Below are positions 7,860 to 16,677 of a stretch of 37,669 nucleotides of DNA, piece by piece. A program made the translations under genes and the position numbers. Below the pieces are notes generated by a model. The model worked only from the letters and a program-made list of their open reading frames with translations. It ran no database searches and had not been told where the DNA came from. The DNA comes from an uncultured Clostridia bacterium (GTDB lineage: Bacteria; Bacillota; Clostridia; Oscillospirales; Ruminococcaceae), in NCBI GenBank assembly GCA_944382875.1, contig CALWNQ010000022.1:1-37669 (forward strand), given 5' to 3'. How positions within the stretch are numbered: the stretch's first letter is position 1; every line of letters begins with the position of its first letter.

Positions 7860-10194
7860 ACTGACGGAAAAGGATTTGGAACGGGAATTATCCGAACTTT
7901 GCGCAGTGGAACAGGAGCTCTTCGAGGAACGGCTGAACAATCTGCCGGAGCTGCCTGTTTCCGCAGGATTCCGCCGCCGGATGAAGCGACTGCTTTTGCG
8001 GCGAAAGCTGCGGTATGACGTAATGTTCAATACTGTGGGAAAAAAAATTGCTGCCGTCTTTCTTTGTATGCTTTTAGCCGGCAGCACAACGGTCATGAGT
8101 GTGGATGCACTGCGGGACAGCTTTTTCAGCCTGATGAAAAGTCTTTTCTGCCAGTATGAGGAACAGACTGCCATCCGGAGCGACCAGTTTTCCGATATGC
8201 TGTATTGTTATGACGGCAAAATCGTTTGGGAGCAGAATACCAAAACCGGTTCTGCCTTTGTGGATGAAACCGGTAAGCAGTGGGTGGAAGTCCCGGAGGA
8301 TGCGCCTGGGTTTGGTGCGCTTGACTTTGACGGAAATCTGTTGATGGCAGATAAAAATGCCGATAACAATGAACTTACCGTTACTTACTATGATCCGGAT
8401 GGAAAGGCGGAACGCACGGTAAAGCTCCTGGATTTGCCAAAACCGGCAGAGGGAGAATTCCTCAAAGTCCAGAAACTGTTAGCCGACCGGGATTTTCTCT
8501 ATCTGCTGATTCGGATGCAGGGGGGGATGCTGGAAACCCTGCTGGTCTACGACTGGGATGGGAATCTTCTTTCCGAATACAAGGATACGGTGGATGTGAC
8601 GATTGATGGACAAGGCTGTTTTTACAGTCTGACCGGCGGCCTCCAACAGCAAACACCCTACTCCATTCTTAAAGGGGATATGAAAAAACGGGCGGAGTCG
8701 CTGAAAAGTCCTGTCTATGGATTTCCTTGTCAGATTGATTACAACCGGAAAGACGGGAATCTGTATCTTTCCACTGCAAGTGAAGTGGCAGTATATGATC
8801 CGCTGGATGGCAAAAAGCTCCGGACAGTACTTACAATCGGACAGGATACCTCCTTTTACCCGGAAGAGATTTCCTATTATTACGATTTTGCCGTGGCGGA
8901 AGACGGATCGCTTTACTTTAACTTCTCCCGATACAGCGACGAAGACACGGATTTCCGGTTCTATCAGGAAATCATCCCGTTTTTGTTTGACGCCGCATCC
9001 GAGCCGGAAAAGGTGAAAGCGGATGTGGCTGTCACTGTGCCATATGCAAACGAATTTTTAAGCGATGCTGCCATGCGGTATGAGCGGGAACATCCGGGAA
9101 CCGTTGTGATGCTGGACACCGAATATCCGTCCTGGGAAGCCTGGTTATATGGCTATGTGGATTATGATTCAGACGCTCTGATGAAGCGGCTTGCAGCAGG
9201 TGAAACCGGAAATGTGGTACAGCTTTCGGAATTGGATCAGCCAATTCGGGAGAGTCTTGGCAGTGAGCTCTTGCTGGATCTGACGCCGTATCTGGAAAAG
9301 TCCGGTCTGCAAAGCAGCATGAATCCGGCTGTCTGGGAGGAAATGAAAACAGACGGCGCCATCCGGGGGATTCCGATGGGATATCAGGTTTCTTGTCTGG
9401 CGGTGGACGCGGCACTGGCCGACAAAATCGGGGCAGACCTGAGTCATCTGGACAGTTGGGCGGACTTGTTTGACCTTTTGTCTCTACTGGAGGAAAAGGC
9501 GCCCGGCGTTCCGCTTTTCAATGGCACACGAGACGAGGTTTTCCACCTCTTTATCCAAAGTGTGTTGCCCGAACAGATCAATCTGGAGCAACGGACTGTT
9601 TCTTTGGACGAAGAACAGCTCCGGAAAGATCTGACAGCGCTGCGGGCGGTGTTCACAAACCCGAACTTGGCACAGGATCTGGGCAATTCGGTGACTGACC
9701 CGCTGATGGGCAGCATGTTTGCGGCTTTTGAACTGGGAGAAGGCTACCTGCGGGATGATTACAGCCGTTTATCGGATTATCCCGATTACCGACTGATCCC
9801 GATGCCCGGCGCTGCTGTCTATCAGCCGCAGGAAATCTATGCGATTCCTGCCGATGCGGACAATCCCGATGCGGCGTGGGAATTTCTGGAATATCTGGCG
9901 GAGGAAAAGGCGCAGAGCTTGAACTCGCGTCTTTATCTTCCGGTCAATGAGGCGGGCTGGGACAGCTTTGCCGAGTGGACCGGCAACTCTTTCACCTGGG
10001 AAGACCGGCAGCGCTTCTCTGATTTTGAAAAGATAGCGAAAGGTGCAGTAACCATGCGCGCCCCCGCTGAACTGGAAAAAATCTTTGCCGTCCAGTGCAA
10101 ACGATATCTCTACGGCAGCCAGACATTCGAAGAAACTCTCCGAAATGCGGAAGAGGAACTTTCCGCCGCACTTTCGGCACAAAAAGGATCGTGA
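7852..10194 (+). CDS. Anti-sigma-like membrane protein fused to an ABC solute-binding domain
   Basis: A 780-residue protein starting at TTG 7852, with GGGAGGAGG upstream inside the sigma gene. Residues 1-62 are charged and cytoplasmic; residues 64-84 form one membrane segment followed by VMSVDALRDSFFSLMK. The basic FRRRMKRLLLRRKLR stretch before the membrane segment and the SVDALR after it match clostridial DUF4367-type anti-sigma proteins. Residues about 105-385 carry repeated DWDGNL, FDGNL and EDGSLYF units like a beta propeller. Residues about 390-775 resemble a family 1 extracellular sugar-binding protein (VTVPYANEFL, LDLTPYLEKSG, PDAAWEFLEYLAEEKAQ). I infer that ligand binding outside the cell is relayed to the sigma factor. 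No lipobox is present. The domain reading is by eye; the order of domains is clear, the function inferred. Confidence 0.72.
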   Translation: MTELTEKDLERELSELCAVEQELFEERLNNLPELPVSAGFRRRMKRLLLRRKLRYDVMFNTVGKKIAAVFLCMLLAGSTTVMSVDALRDSFFSLMKSLFCQYEEQTAIRSDQFSDMLYCYDGKIVWEQNTKTGSAFVDETGKQWVEVPEDAPGFGALDFDGNLLMADKNADNNELTVTYYDPDGKAERTVKLLDLPKPAEGEFLKVQKLLADRDFLYLLIRMQGGMLETLLVYDWDGNLLSEYKDTVDVTIDGQGCFYSLTGGLQQQTPYSILKGDMKKRAESLKSPVYGFPCQIDYNRKDGNLYLSTASEVAVYDPLDGKKLRTVLTIGQDTSFYPEEISYYYDFAVAEDGSLYFNFSRYSDEDTDFRFYQEIIPFLFDAASEPEKVKADVAVTVPYANEFLSDAAMRYEREHPGTVVMLDTEYPSWEAWLYGYVDYDSDALMKRLAAGETGNVVQLSELDQPIRESLGSELLLDLTPYLEKSGLQSSMNPAVWEEMKTDGAIRGIPMGYQVSCLAVDAALADKIGADLSHLDSWADLFDLLSLLEEKAPGVPLFNGTRDEVFHLFIQSVLPEQINLEQRTVSLDEEQLRKDLTALRAVFTNPNLAQDLGNSVTDPLMGSMFAAFELGEGYLRDDYSRLSDYPDYRLIPMPGAAVYQPQEIYAIPADADNPDAAWEFLEYLAEEKAQSLNSRLYLPVNEAGWDSFAEWTGNSFTWEDRQRFSDFEKIAKGAVTMRAPAELEKIFAVQCKRYLYGSQTFEETLRNAEEELSAALSAQKGS

Positions 10195-10199
10195 TTTTG

Positions 10200-12461
10200 A
10201 TGAAACTCGGAAAAAAACAACAGATTGCCATTCTCGCCGCTGCGCTGGTTCTGGTGGCAGCCGGCGGGACTGCTGTTTTCCTGCTGACCGGAAAAGATTC
10301 TCCGAAACCGGAATCTTCTCTGCAAGCGGAACCCAGTGACATGGAAGCTTCCCAGACAACGGAAAAGAAAGCGCTGCTTCCCAATGGGCTTTACCATGAA
10401 CAGCCGGTGCAGGAGGACAGTTATTTTGGGGATATCTTTTCCGATTCACAGGGAAAAATCGTGTGGCTCAAATACGCGGATGGCGGCACAGCCTTTGTGG
10501 ACAATTCCGGCAATCCAGTTGTGGAAATTCCGGATATCGACAGCCCGGAAGATTCTCTGAATATTTCCACCCTGGATTTCAACGGGAATCTGGTGAGCGG
10601 ATATGTGGAAAATGACACTCATATCGTACATATTTCCCGTTATGATTCGGATGGCAGCATCGACCGGACAGCGGAACTGAAAGGTCAGCATTCCCCCACA
10701 GAGGAGAATCCCTATTTCGAGCTGTTCGAATTTCTGGCGGACGAGAATTATCTGTATCTGGTGACGATTTCCGGAACGCAAAGGCCGGTTTTGCAGGTTT
10801 ACGACTGGGATGGCAACCTGATTGTGGAATATGAGGATACGGATGATGTTGCGATTGATGGAAAAGGTACCTTTTACTGCCTGACCCAGTCATTGCAGCA
10901 GGCGCAGACGCCCGAGGTTCTGCTGAAATATGATCTTTCCACTGGGGAAGAAACGGTGGAAACGCCGATCTGGGATTTTGCGTATCAGGTGGAATACAAC
11001 CGCTATGACGAACGGGTTTATCTGGCAACGGAGAAAGGCGTCGCGGCCTATTTTCCCGGCGTGCGGAACAATAGCGATTCCAGCAACAAAGCAAACTTCC
11101 AATACATCCTTGCTATGGGTGAGGACACCTCCTTTTTTGCGGATAATATGAGCTATCTACGGGATTTTGCAATTGCGGAGGACCGTACTTTGTATTTCAA
11201 TTTTATGGGGTTTGAAGGAGAGGGCGAGGATTTCCGAAGTTATCAGCAGGTGATTCCTTTTACCTTTGAAGAAGGCGCTGTCAGGGAGGAAAAAGAACCC
11301 ACCTTCACTGTTACCGTCCCATATGCGAGCGAATTTTTAAAGGAAACTGCCATCCGGTTTGAGAAGCAAAATCCCGAAGAACATATCGAAATCGATGCGG
11401 CCTATCCTTCCGAAGACAGTTATCTGAAATCTTTTGACCTGTACCGCGACCGGATTTCCACCCGGATTCTGGCGGGAGATGTGGGAGATCTGGTGAGCCT
11501 TTCGGGAGAAAGGCTGCCGGTCCAGAATTTCCTGCAATCGGACGCTTTGCTGGACCTGACGCCGTATCTGGAACAGTCCGGGCTTTCCCCAACGTGGAAC
11601 CCCGCAGTTCTGGAAGCGGTAAAAATGAACGGCAGCATCCGCGGTCTGCCGGTGACCTACTATGTTCCCTGTTTGGTGGCGGACGGGAAAATGGCGGAGG
11701 AGATGGGGGTGGATTTGCAAAGCCTGCAAAACTGGGCGGATATTTTCGGGCTCCTGCCCAAATGGAAAGAAGCAGCGCCCGAAGCGCCGCTGTTCAATGG
11801 ATATAAGAACCAGCTGGCCTGGACAATGCTGGACAGCTGCCTGCCCAAATTGATTGATGTGGAGCAGAAAACAGTTTCGCTGGATCAGGACTGGTTCCGG
11901 GAAACGCTGGAAGCTTTCAAGTCGGTCAACAAAGATCCTATGTTCGTGAAGAATCAGGAGTTTTCGATTACCGACCGGCTGATGGGAGGATTGTTTGCCG
12001 TTGCGGATCTGGGCGGTCAGGCTCGTTTGACGGACGAATTTAGCCGCTCTACCGTTGTTCCGGATCAGCGGTACCTGCCGATGCCGGAATGCCAGATATT
12101 CCAGTCCGGCGAAATCTATGGCATTGCCGCTTCTTCGGACAATCCGGATTCTGCCTGGAATTTCCTTTCCTATCTGTACAGCGAGCAAGCGCAGACGCTG
12201 TTTTCCCGGCCGGAAATTCCGGTGATACAGGCAGGCTGGGATACTTTCAAAGAGGGAGAATCTTATTATGATTCTCCGGCTGACCAGCAGAGAATGGCGG
12301 AGTTTGAAACGATCACCAAGGGAGCCGACACCGTAAAACTGCAGAATGACATCACCGACTTGTTTGCCGTGCATTTCCAGAAATATCTGAACGATCAGGA
12401 AACTATAGACGAAATGCTCCAGGCGGCCAAAGATGAGATCTGGTTGTATCTGAACGAATAG
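10200..12461 (+). CDS. Membrane-anchored propeller plus solute-binding protein, paralogue of the anti-sigma fusion
   Basis: A 753-residue paralogue of the preceding protein without its anti-sigma part. Residues about 7-30 are one hydrophobic segment (uncleaved anchor, no lipobox cysteine). Residues about 60-360 repeat the propeller-like units (YDWDGNLIVEYEDTDDVAIDG), and residues about 363-753 are the solute-binding domain (VTVPYASEFL, LDLTPYLEQSG, PDSAWNFLSYLYSEQAQ). The ATG at 10200 follows AAAGGA by about 11 bases; in-frame GTG 10191 and TTG 10197 are alternatives. It begins five bases after the upstream stop. It probably delivers substrate to the two permeases that follow, while the anti-sigma copy senses it. 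The ligand is unknown, probably a saccharide. Confidence 0.72.
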   Translation: MKLGKKQQIAILAAALVLVAAGGTAVFLLTGKDSPKPESSLQAEPSDMEASQTTEKKALLPNGLYHEQPVQEDSYFGDIFSDSQGKIVWLKYADGGTAFVDNSGNPVVEIPDIDSPEDSLNISTLDFNGNLVSGYVENDTHIVHISRYDSDGSIDRTAELKGQHSPTEENPYFELFEFLADENYLYLVTISGTQRPVLQVYDWDGNLIVEYEDTDDVAIDGKGTFYCLTQSLQQAQTPEVLLKYDLSTGEETVETPIWDFAYQVEYNRYDERVYLATEKGVAAYFPGVRNNSDSSNKANFQYILAMGEDTSFFADNMSYLRDFAIAEDRTLYFNFMGFEGEGEDFRSYQQVIPFTFEEGAVREEKEPTFTVTVPYASEFLKETAIRFEKQNPEEHIEIDAAYPSEDSYLKSFDLYRDRISTRILAGDVGDLVSLSGERLPVQNFLQSDALLDLTPYLEQSGLSPTWNPAVLEAVKMNGSIRGLPVTYYVPCLVADGKMAEEMGVDLQSLQNWADIFGLLPKWKEAAPEAPLFNGYKNQLAWTMLDSCLPKLIDVEQKTVSLDQDWFRETLEAFKSVNKDPMFVKNQEFSITDRLMGGLFAVADLGGQARLTDEFSRSTVVPDQRYLPMPECQIFQSGEIYGIAASSDNPDSAWNFLSYLYSEQAQTLFSRPEIPVIQAGWDTFKEGESYYDSPADQQRMAEFETITKGADTVKLQNDITDLFAVHFQKYLNDQETIDEMLQAAKDEIWLYLNE

Positions 12462-12472
12462 GGGCGGGATTG

Positions 12473-13324
12473 ATGCACAAAAAACGATGGACCGGGCTTT
12501 GGTTTGTACTGCCAAGCTTCCTTGGGACGGGAGTGTTTACGATATTCCCGTTTTTCTCCAGTATCGGCTATGCCTTTACCAAAGGGACCGGGAAGGCGGA
12601 GTTTGCGGGATTTGCCAACTTCCGGGAGCTGTTCCGAAACGATGCTTACCGGCTGGCAGTGAAAAATACACTGCTGTTTATTGTGGAGGGAGTGCCGCTG
12701 CTGGTGGTGTTGGGGCTTCTGCTGGGAATTGTACTTGCAAAGTGGAAGCTCACTTTCGAACGGTGGGCAATTCTGATCCCAATGGCGCTGCCCACTGCCG
12801 CCGCACTGCTGGGCTGGCAGGCGGTTTTAGGAGAAAATGGGCCGGTAAACGGACTGATTCGTCTTTTCGGCGGGCCAACGGTGGATTTTTTTACCGGCGG
12901 ATTTGCGCGGAAAACACTGGTTTTTTTGTTCCTCGTAAAAAATTTGGGGTATATGGCAATCCTCTTTGCCGGAGCGGTTTCTTCACTTCCAAAAGAGTAT
13001 GGAGAGGCGTTTGCGTTGGATTCCTCTTCCAGAATCCGGTATCTGCGTCATGTCATTCTGCCGTCTGTGCGGGGAATGGTGCTCTTTGTCTGCGTGCTGT
13101 CCCTGATGTACAGCTTCCAGATTTTCCGGGAAGTTTACGGTCTTTACGGCGATCGTCCGCCGCAGCAAGCGTACATGCTCCAGCATTTTATGAACAACAA
13201 TTTCTATAAACTCCATTATCAGCGGCTCAGTACGGCGGCGCTGCTTCTGGTGCTGGGAATTTCGGCAGTACTGGCGGTATTCTTATGGCGGCAGGAAAAA
13301 ATTGCGGCAGAGGAGGGAATCTGA
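12473..13324 (+). CDS. Sugar-type ABC transporter permease (MalF/UgpA-like)
   Basis: Integral membrane subunit of a CUT1-type importer, 283 residues with about six membrane segments. The cytoplasmic EAA loop that docks the ATPase is visible as EYGEAFALDSSSRIRYLRHV followed by ILPSV. The ATG at 12473 is preferred over the TTG at 12470; the ribosome site AGGGGCGGG is modest. It follows the binding protein by 11 bases. No ATPase gene occurs in the operon, so it probably uses a shared MsmK/UgpC-type ATPase encoded elsewhere, which is known for CUT1 systems in Firmicutes. Confidence 0.88.
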   Translation: MHKKRWTGLWFVLPSFLGTGVFTIFPFFSSIGYAFTKGTGKAEFAGFANFRELFRNDAYRLAVKNTLLFIVEGVPLLVVLGLLLGIVLAKWKLTFERWAILIPMALPTAAALLGWQAVLGENGPVNGLIRLFGGPTVDFFTGGFARKTLVFLFLVKNLGYMAILFAGAVSSLPKEYGEAFALDSSSRIRYLRHVILPSVRGMVLFVCVLSLMYSFQIFREVYGLYGDRPPQQAYMLQHFMNNNFYKLHYQRLSTAALLLVLGISAVLAVFLWRQEKIAAEEGI

Positions 13325-14097
13325 TGCATTTGAAAAAAACCGGTTGGTGGCTGACAGTTGGATTTGCCCTGATCTGCCTGCTGCCTTTTGCAGGAGTAAT
13401 TGCCGGTTCGCTGCGGTATCCCGGACCTCTGCCGGTGACGCTGGAACAATATGGACGTGCGCTGCTTCAGAATATGACCTTTTATACCGGTTTCTGGAAT
13501 TCCTGTTGGAACACAGTCTTGATTCTGGCCATCAACATCCCGATAAGCATGCTTGCCGGTTTTGGGTTCAGCCAGTACTGGTTTCCGGGGAAAGACGCCC
13601 TTTACTGGCTCTATGTAGTGCTGATGCTGATGCCGTTTCAGGCGGTGGTGGTCCCGCAATATATTATACTGCAGAAAACAGGTCTTTTGGGGAGCCGTTG
13701 GGCAGTGATCCTTCCCTGTGCTTTTTCCACCTTTGCAGCATTTCTGCTTTCCCAATACATGAAAGGCATCAGCCGGGAGCTGCTCGATGCCGGACGGATC
13801 GACGGATTGGGAGAATTTGCGCTTTTCTGGAAGCTGGCAGCGCCTTTGTGCCGTCCGGCAGTGACGGCGGCGGTTGTACTGGTCTTTTTTAGCAGCTGGT
13901 CGATGGTGGAACAGCCGGTAGTTTTTCTGGACGAAATCAGCCGGTTTCCTCTGCCGGTATTGTTGAGCCGCTCCGCTGCACTGTTTGACGGGACTGCGCC
14001 TGCCTGCGGGATTCTGTTTAGTATTTTGCCGATCCTGCTCTATCGCTTCTGCTACAATGATCTGGTAGAGGGCATTTCTTTGGGCTGTGTCAAATAG
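13324..14097 (+). CDS. Sugar-type ABC transporter permease (MalG/UgpE-like)
   Basis: Second permease subunit, 257 residues with about six membrane segments. The EAA loop is ELLDAGRIDGLGEFALFWKL followed by AAPL. The ATG at 13324 overlaps the upstream TGA by one base (TGATG), and GAGGAGGG at 13311-13318 is its ribosome site. It pairs with the preceding permease to form the channel. An earlier in-frame start at 13285 would lie inside the first permease gene and has no ribosome site. Confidence 0.88.
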   Translation: MHLKKTGWWLTVGFALICLLPFAGVIAGSLRYPGPLPVTLEQYGRALLQNMTFYTGFWNSCWNTVLILAINIPISMLAGFGFSQYWFPGKDALYWLYVVLMLMPFQAVVVPQYIILQKTGLLGSRWAVILPCAFSTFAAFLLSQYMKGISRELLDAGRIDGLGEFALFWKLAAPLCRPAVTAAVVLVFFSSWSMVEQPVVFLDEISRFPLPVLLSRSAALFDGTAPACGILFSILPILLYRFCYNDLVEGISLGCVK

Positions 14098-14108
14098 GGG
14101 GGAATTGG

Positions 14109-14495
14109 ATGAAAGAGAAAAAACTTCTCTCATGGATTGCCGGCTTTTTGGCAGCGATAGCTTTCTGCACGCTGCTCTGTCAGAAAGTGAATTTTCTCCT
14201 GTGCCCTGAAACAGCGGTTTTTTATCCGCAGCAAACCTCTCTGGAACCGGACGGAGCACAATATGAAACAGTGCTGCCGGTTGCATGCTTGACACCCATA
14301 GGGGTGGATGAATATCTCCTGTTTTATGTGCAGGATGGCCGGGCTTATCAGGCTACCGCACAAATTGTTGCGGAAAAAGACGGGCTAGCAGCCGTTTCGG
14401 CATCTTTGCCGCCGGATATGCCGGTTGTCCGGTACAGCAGTAAGCCTTTACAGGACGGTGTGAAGGTCCGGATTGTGGAGGAAATTTTGCCATGA
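14109..14495 (+). CDS. Small membrane-anchored protein, perhaps like the end of an HlyD-type adaptor
   Basis: A 128-residue protein with one N-terminal membrane segment (residues about 7-26) and an extracellular beta-rich part. The region VLPVACLTPIGVDEYLLFY, then VQDGRAYQATAQIV and LPPDMPVVRYSSKPLQDG, resembles the last beta domain of HlyD/RND periplasmic adaptor proteins (conserved pattern of V-P-x-A-hydrophobic, then DG, then LxDG). That likeness is weak and by eye. It starts 11 bases after the second permease with GGGGGAATTGG upstream and overlaps the next gene by four bases, so it belongs to the transporter operon. Function unknown. Confidence 0.6.
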   Translation: MKEKKLLSWIAGFLAAIAFCTLLCQKVNFLLCPETAVFYPQQTSLEPDGAQYETVLPVACLTPIGVDEYLLFYVQDGRAYQATAQIVAEKDGLAAVSASLPPDMPVVRYSSKPLQDGVKVRIVEEILP

Positions 14496-15229
14496 AAAAG
14501 AAAATTGTTATTGCTGTTATAACAATGTGTATGTTCCTGCTGTTTGGAACACAGTTGTGGATTGTACGGGATTTTTCCGGAAATGCAGATCGGGCGGAGA
14601 TTTTTGGCGTGAGTGCGGAACAGATGGAGCGGCTTTCCGGACAGTATCGGACAGAGTATCTTCCGGATGAGCATCACGGCGTTGTTTACGATGATGGACA
14701 GTCCTTTTTTTTACAGAAACTGACGGAGATGCTGGGAACAGAGGTCACAGTCTGTTATATTCCCGGAAACCGTATACTCCGGCAATTTCCCAAACTCACA
14801 TGCTGGCTGTGGGGATGCCTTGTCATTTTTATATTTGGCTGTTTGATGGTATACAGTGTGAAAAAAGCGACGAAATTATACTATTTGGAAAAAGAAAATC
14901 TCTATTTTCGGCAGTGGCTGGAAAAACATATGGTGGGAATATTAGCTGGTGCTGTCAGCTGTTGCGTAATGGTGGTAATTGGACTTTTCCTGCTCCGTTG
15001 GCTGATTTCCTGCCAGTTTTATTTACCGGGAGAGTTTCTGCCACCCGATTTTATTTTGGATTTTTCGTTTTATAAAGAGCAACTTGCAGTGTTTAACAAT
15101 ATACCTGAAACAGAATATCGAAACGCTTTTCGAAAATGTTTCTTTGGCATTAGCGTTGTGTTTTTGGCAGAAATTCCATTGAGCATGATGACAGTAGGAT
15201 TTTGTATCAGATATGCAATAAAAGAGTAG
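14492..15229 (+). CDS. Four-segment membrane protein of unknown function
   Basis: A 245-residue protein with membrane segments near residues 5-24, 104-123, 148-170 and 220-240. The loop between segments 1 and 2 (about 80 residues) would be extracellular and the loop after segment 2 is basic and cytoplasmic. It overlaps the preceding gene by ATGA, so translation is coupled, and it is the last gene of the sigma-to-permease operon. The topology (a large loop after the first segment, then three segments) recalls FtsX-type permeases, but I see no motif that proves it. Confidence 0.6.
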   Translation: MKKKIVIAVITMCMFLLFGTQLWIVRDFSGNADRAEIFGVSAEQMERLSGQYRTEYLPDEHHGVVYDDGQSFFLQKLTEMLGTEVTVCYIPGNRILRQFPKLTCWLWGCLVIFIFGCLMVYSVKKATKLYYLEKENLYFRQWLEKHMVGILAGAVSCCVMVVIGLFLLRWLISCQFYLPGEFLPPDFILDFSFYKEQLAVFNNIPETEYRNAFRKCFFGISVVFLAEIPLSMMTVGFCIRYAIKE

Positions 15230-15267
15230 CCTCCAAATAGCTGCCATGCTATCTGGGGGCTGTTTTT
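15228..15267 (+). terminator. Terminator of the sigma/ABC operon
   Basis: AGCCTCCAAATAGC at 15228-15241 pairs with GCTATCTGGGGGCT at 15248-15261 (two G-U pairs), followed by GTTTTT. The stem overlaps the stop codon of the last gene. Confidence 0.85.
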
Positions 15268-15537
15268 AAGCAGAAATCCAGCAGATTTTGATATATTTGT
15301 GCATATAAATTTCCAGTATAATCAAAAACGGTTAAAACGCAGTCAACAGCACACCGACAGCAAAAAAGAATGCCAGAATTGTAACAATATTTTTTCTGCG
15401 CACTTTTATACTTATATCACTACATGTCCTTCCTGCTCAATATGCCAGTTCATGTATGTCCTTTGTCATGTATTATCGCATGTAAAATGAGAAAAGTCAA
15501 TTTTACTAAATATTTTTGCATTTTACTTGAAAAACCG
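15268..15537. other. Intergenic region without a supported gene
   Basis: No ORF with a ribosome site fits here. Near the following promoter, GTAAAATG at about 15482-15489 and CATTTTAC at about 15519-15526 form a spaced inverted repeat, with another ATTTTAC between them. This could be an operator for the next operon, but it is AT-rich and may be chance. Confidence 0.4.
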
Positions 15538-15566
15538 TTGATTTTTCTAAAGCAATATGGCACAAT
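15538..15566 (+). promoter_or_regulatory. Probable promoter of the URO-D-like pair
   Basis: TTGATT at 15538-15543 and CACAAT at 15561-15566 are spaced by 17 bases; the gene start is 35 bases further on. The -10 is imperfect. Confidence 0.5.
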
Positions 15567-15600
15567 AAAGGAGAAAATGCTGTTGCAAAGGAGGCTTTGG

Positions 15601-16653
15601 ATGAGAACTTTAAAAACAAACTGGCATGAAACCAGGGACAGGTTTGATTTCTGGTGGAAACATGACCTGAAAAAACCGCTGATACAGTGTGTCTGCCCTT
15701 CAAGGAAAAAAGGGGAAAAGCAGCCGGTGAATATTCAGAATCCTGCTGAACTATTTACAAAACTTCCTGATTCGATTGTCCGGTTTGAGAACAATGCGCA
15801 GGATACTTGTTATCTTTTTGATTCGGTGCCGCATTATTATCCCAATTTAGGTCCGGGAAGTCTGGGTGTATTTCTGGGGGCAAAACCGCATTTTACGCCG
15901 GAAACGGTCTGGTACGAACCGTGTTTCCGGGAACTGGATGGTGTTTCCCTTTCACTGGAAAAGGGGAGACAGTGGCTGGATTTCAGTCTGAATGCATTGC
16001 GGCAAGCCAAATCTCGTTCAAAAGGGTTGTATCTGACGGCGATTCCGGATCTGATCGAGGGATTGGACACTCTTGCGGCGCTGATTGGGACACAGGAACT
16101 GATGTATGCACTGGTGGATTGTCCAGAGGAAATCCACCGGCTTCAGAGAGAATTGATTTCCCTTTATCAGCAGGCGTATGACATGCACTGGCAGATTGTG
16201 AAGGATGATGAGGATTATTCTGCTTACTGTGCTTTTGCTATCTGGGGAAAAGGGAAAACTGCCAAAGTGCAGTGCGATGTGTCGGCGATGCTTTCGCCGC
16301 AGATGTTTGAGGAGTTTGAACTGCCTTATTTGAAAAAGCAGTGCGAGGGGCTGGACAACATTATTTATCACCTTGATGGCGTTGACGCCATCCGCCATTT
16401 GGACGCGATTTTGAAAATTGACCGGATTTCCTGCATCCAGTGGACGCCCGGAGACGGAAAACCGGATGGCGGAGATGAATGCTGGGACTTTCTGTATCGA
16501 AAAATTCTGGAAAACGGAAAAAATATTTATGGGTATATGCCGGCGGAAAACAGTGTGCGTTTTTTAAAAAAATTTGGGACAGAGGGCGTGCTGCTGAGCA
16601 CCTGGGCTGCCGATGAACAGCAGGCTTTGGAGCTGTTCCGGAATTATCTGTGA
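15601..16653 (+). CDS. Uroporphyrinogen decarboxylase family protein (first of a pair)
   Basis: A 350-residue TIM-barrel protein of the URO-D/methyltransferase superfamily. The ATG at 15601 is chosen because AAAGGAGG at 15587-15594 precedes it by six bases; the frame is open further upstream but only through the promoter. The C-terminal half holds IIYHLDGVDAIRHLD and CIQWTPGDGKPDGG, the usual barrel positions of the URO-D superfamily. It probably is not HemE: the heme pathway is absent around it, and a paralogue follows. Such proteins are often corrinoid or cobalamin methyltransferases (MtaA/CmuA class), but no corrinoid protein is next to it. The substrate is unknown. Confidence 0.78.
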   Translation: MRTLKTNWHETRDRFDFWWKHDLKKPLIQCVCPSRKKGEKQPVNIQNPAELFTKLPDSIVRFENNAQDTCYLFDSVPHYYPNLGPGSLGVFLGAKPHFTPETVWYEPCFRELDGVSLSLEKGRQWLDFSLNALRQAKSRSKGLYLTAIPDLIEGLDTLAALIGTQELMYALVDCPEEIHRLQRELISLYQQAYDMHWQIVKDDEDYSAYCAFAIWGKGKTAKVQCDVSAMLSPQMFEEFELPYLKKQCEGLDNIIYHLDGVDAIRHLDAILKIDRISCIQWTPGDGKPDGGDECWDFLYRKILENGKNIYGYMPAENSVRFLKKFGTEGVLLSTWAADEQQALELFRNYL

Positions 16654-16677
16654 TTTTATTGGAAAGAGGTGTTGACA

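Noticed and set aside
11337-12515. 392-codon open frame on the minus strand
   Set aside because: Shadow of the receptor gene on +; its composition is unlike a protein (rich in Arg, His, Gln) and no start signal is present.
13219-14295. 358-codon open frame on the minus strand
   Set aside because: Antisense to two clear permease genes, rich in Gln, Lys and Arg without any fold pattern.
15332-15403. 23-codon minus-strand frame encoding a hydrophobic peptide
   Set aside because: It reads like a membrane micropeptide, but the GTG start has no ribosome site at a usable distance and there is no clear promoter.
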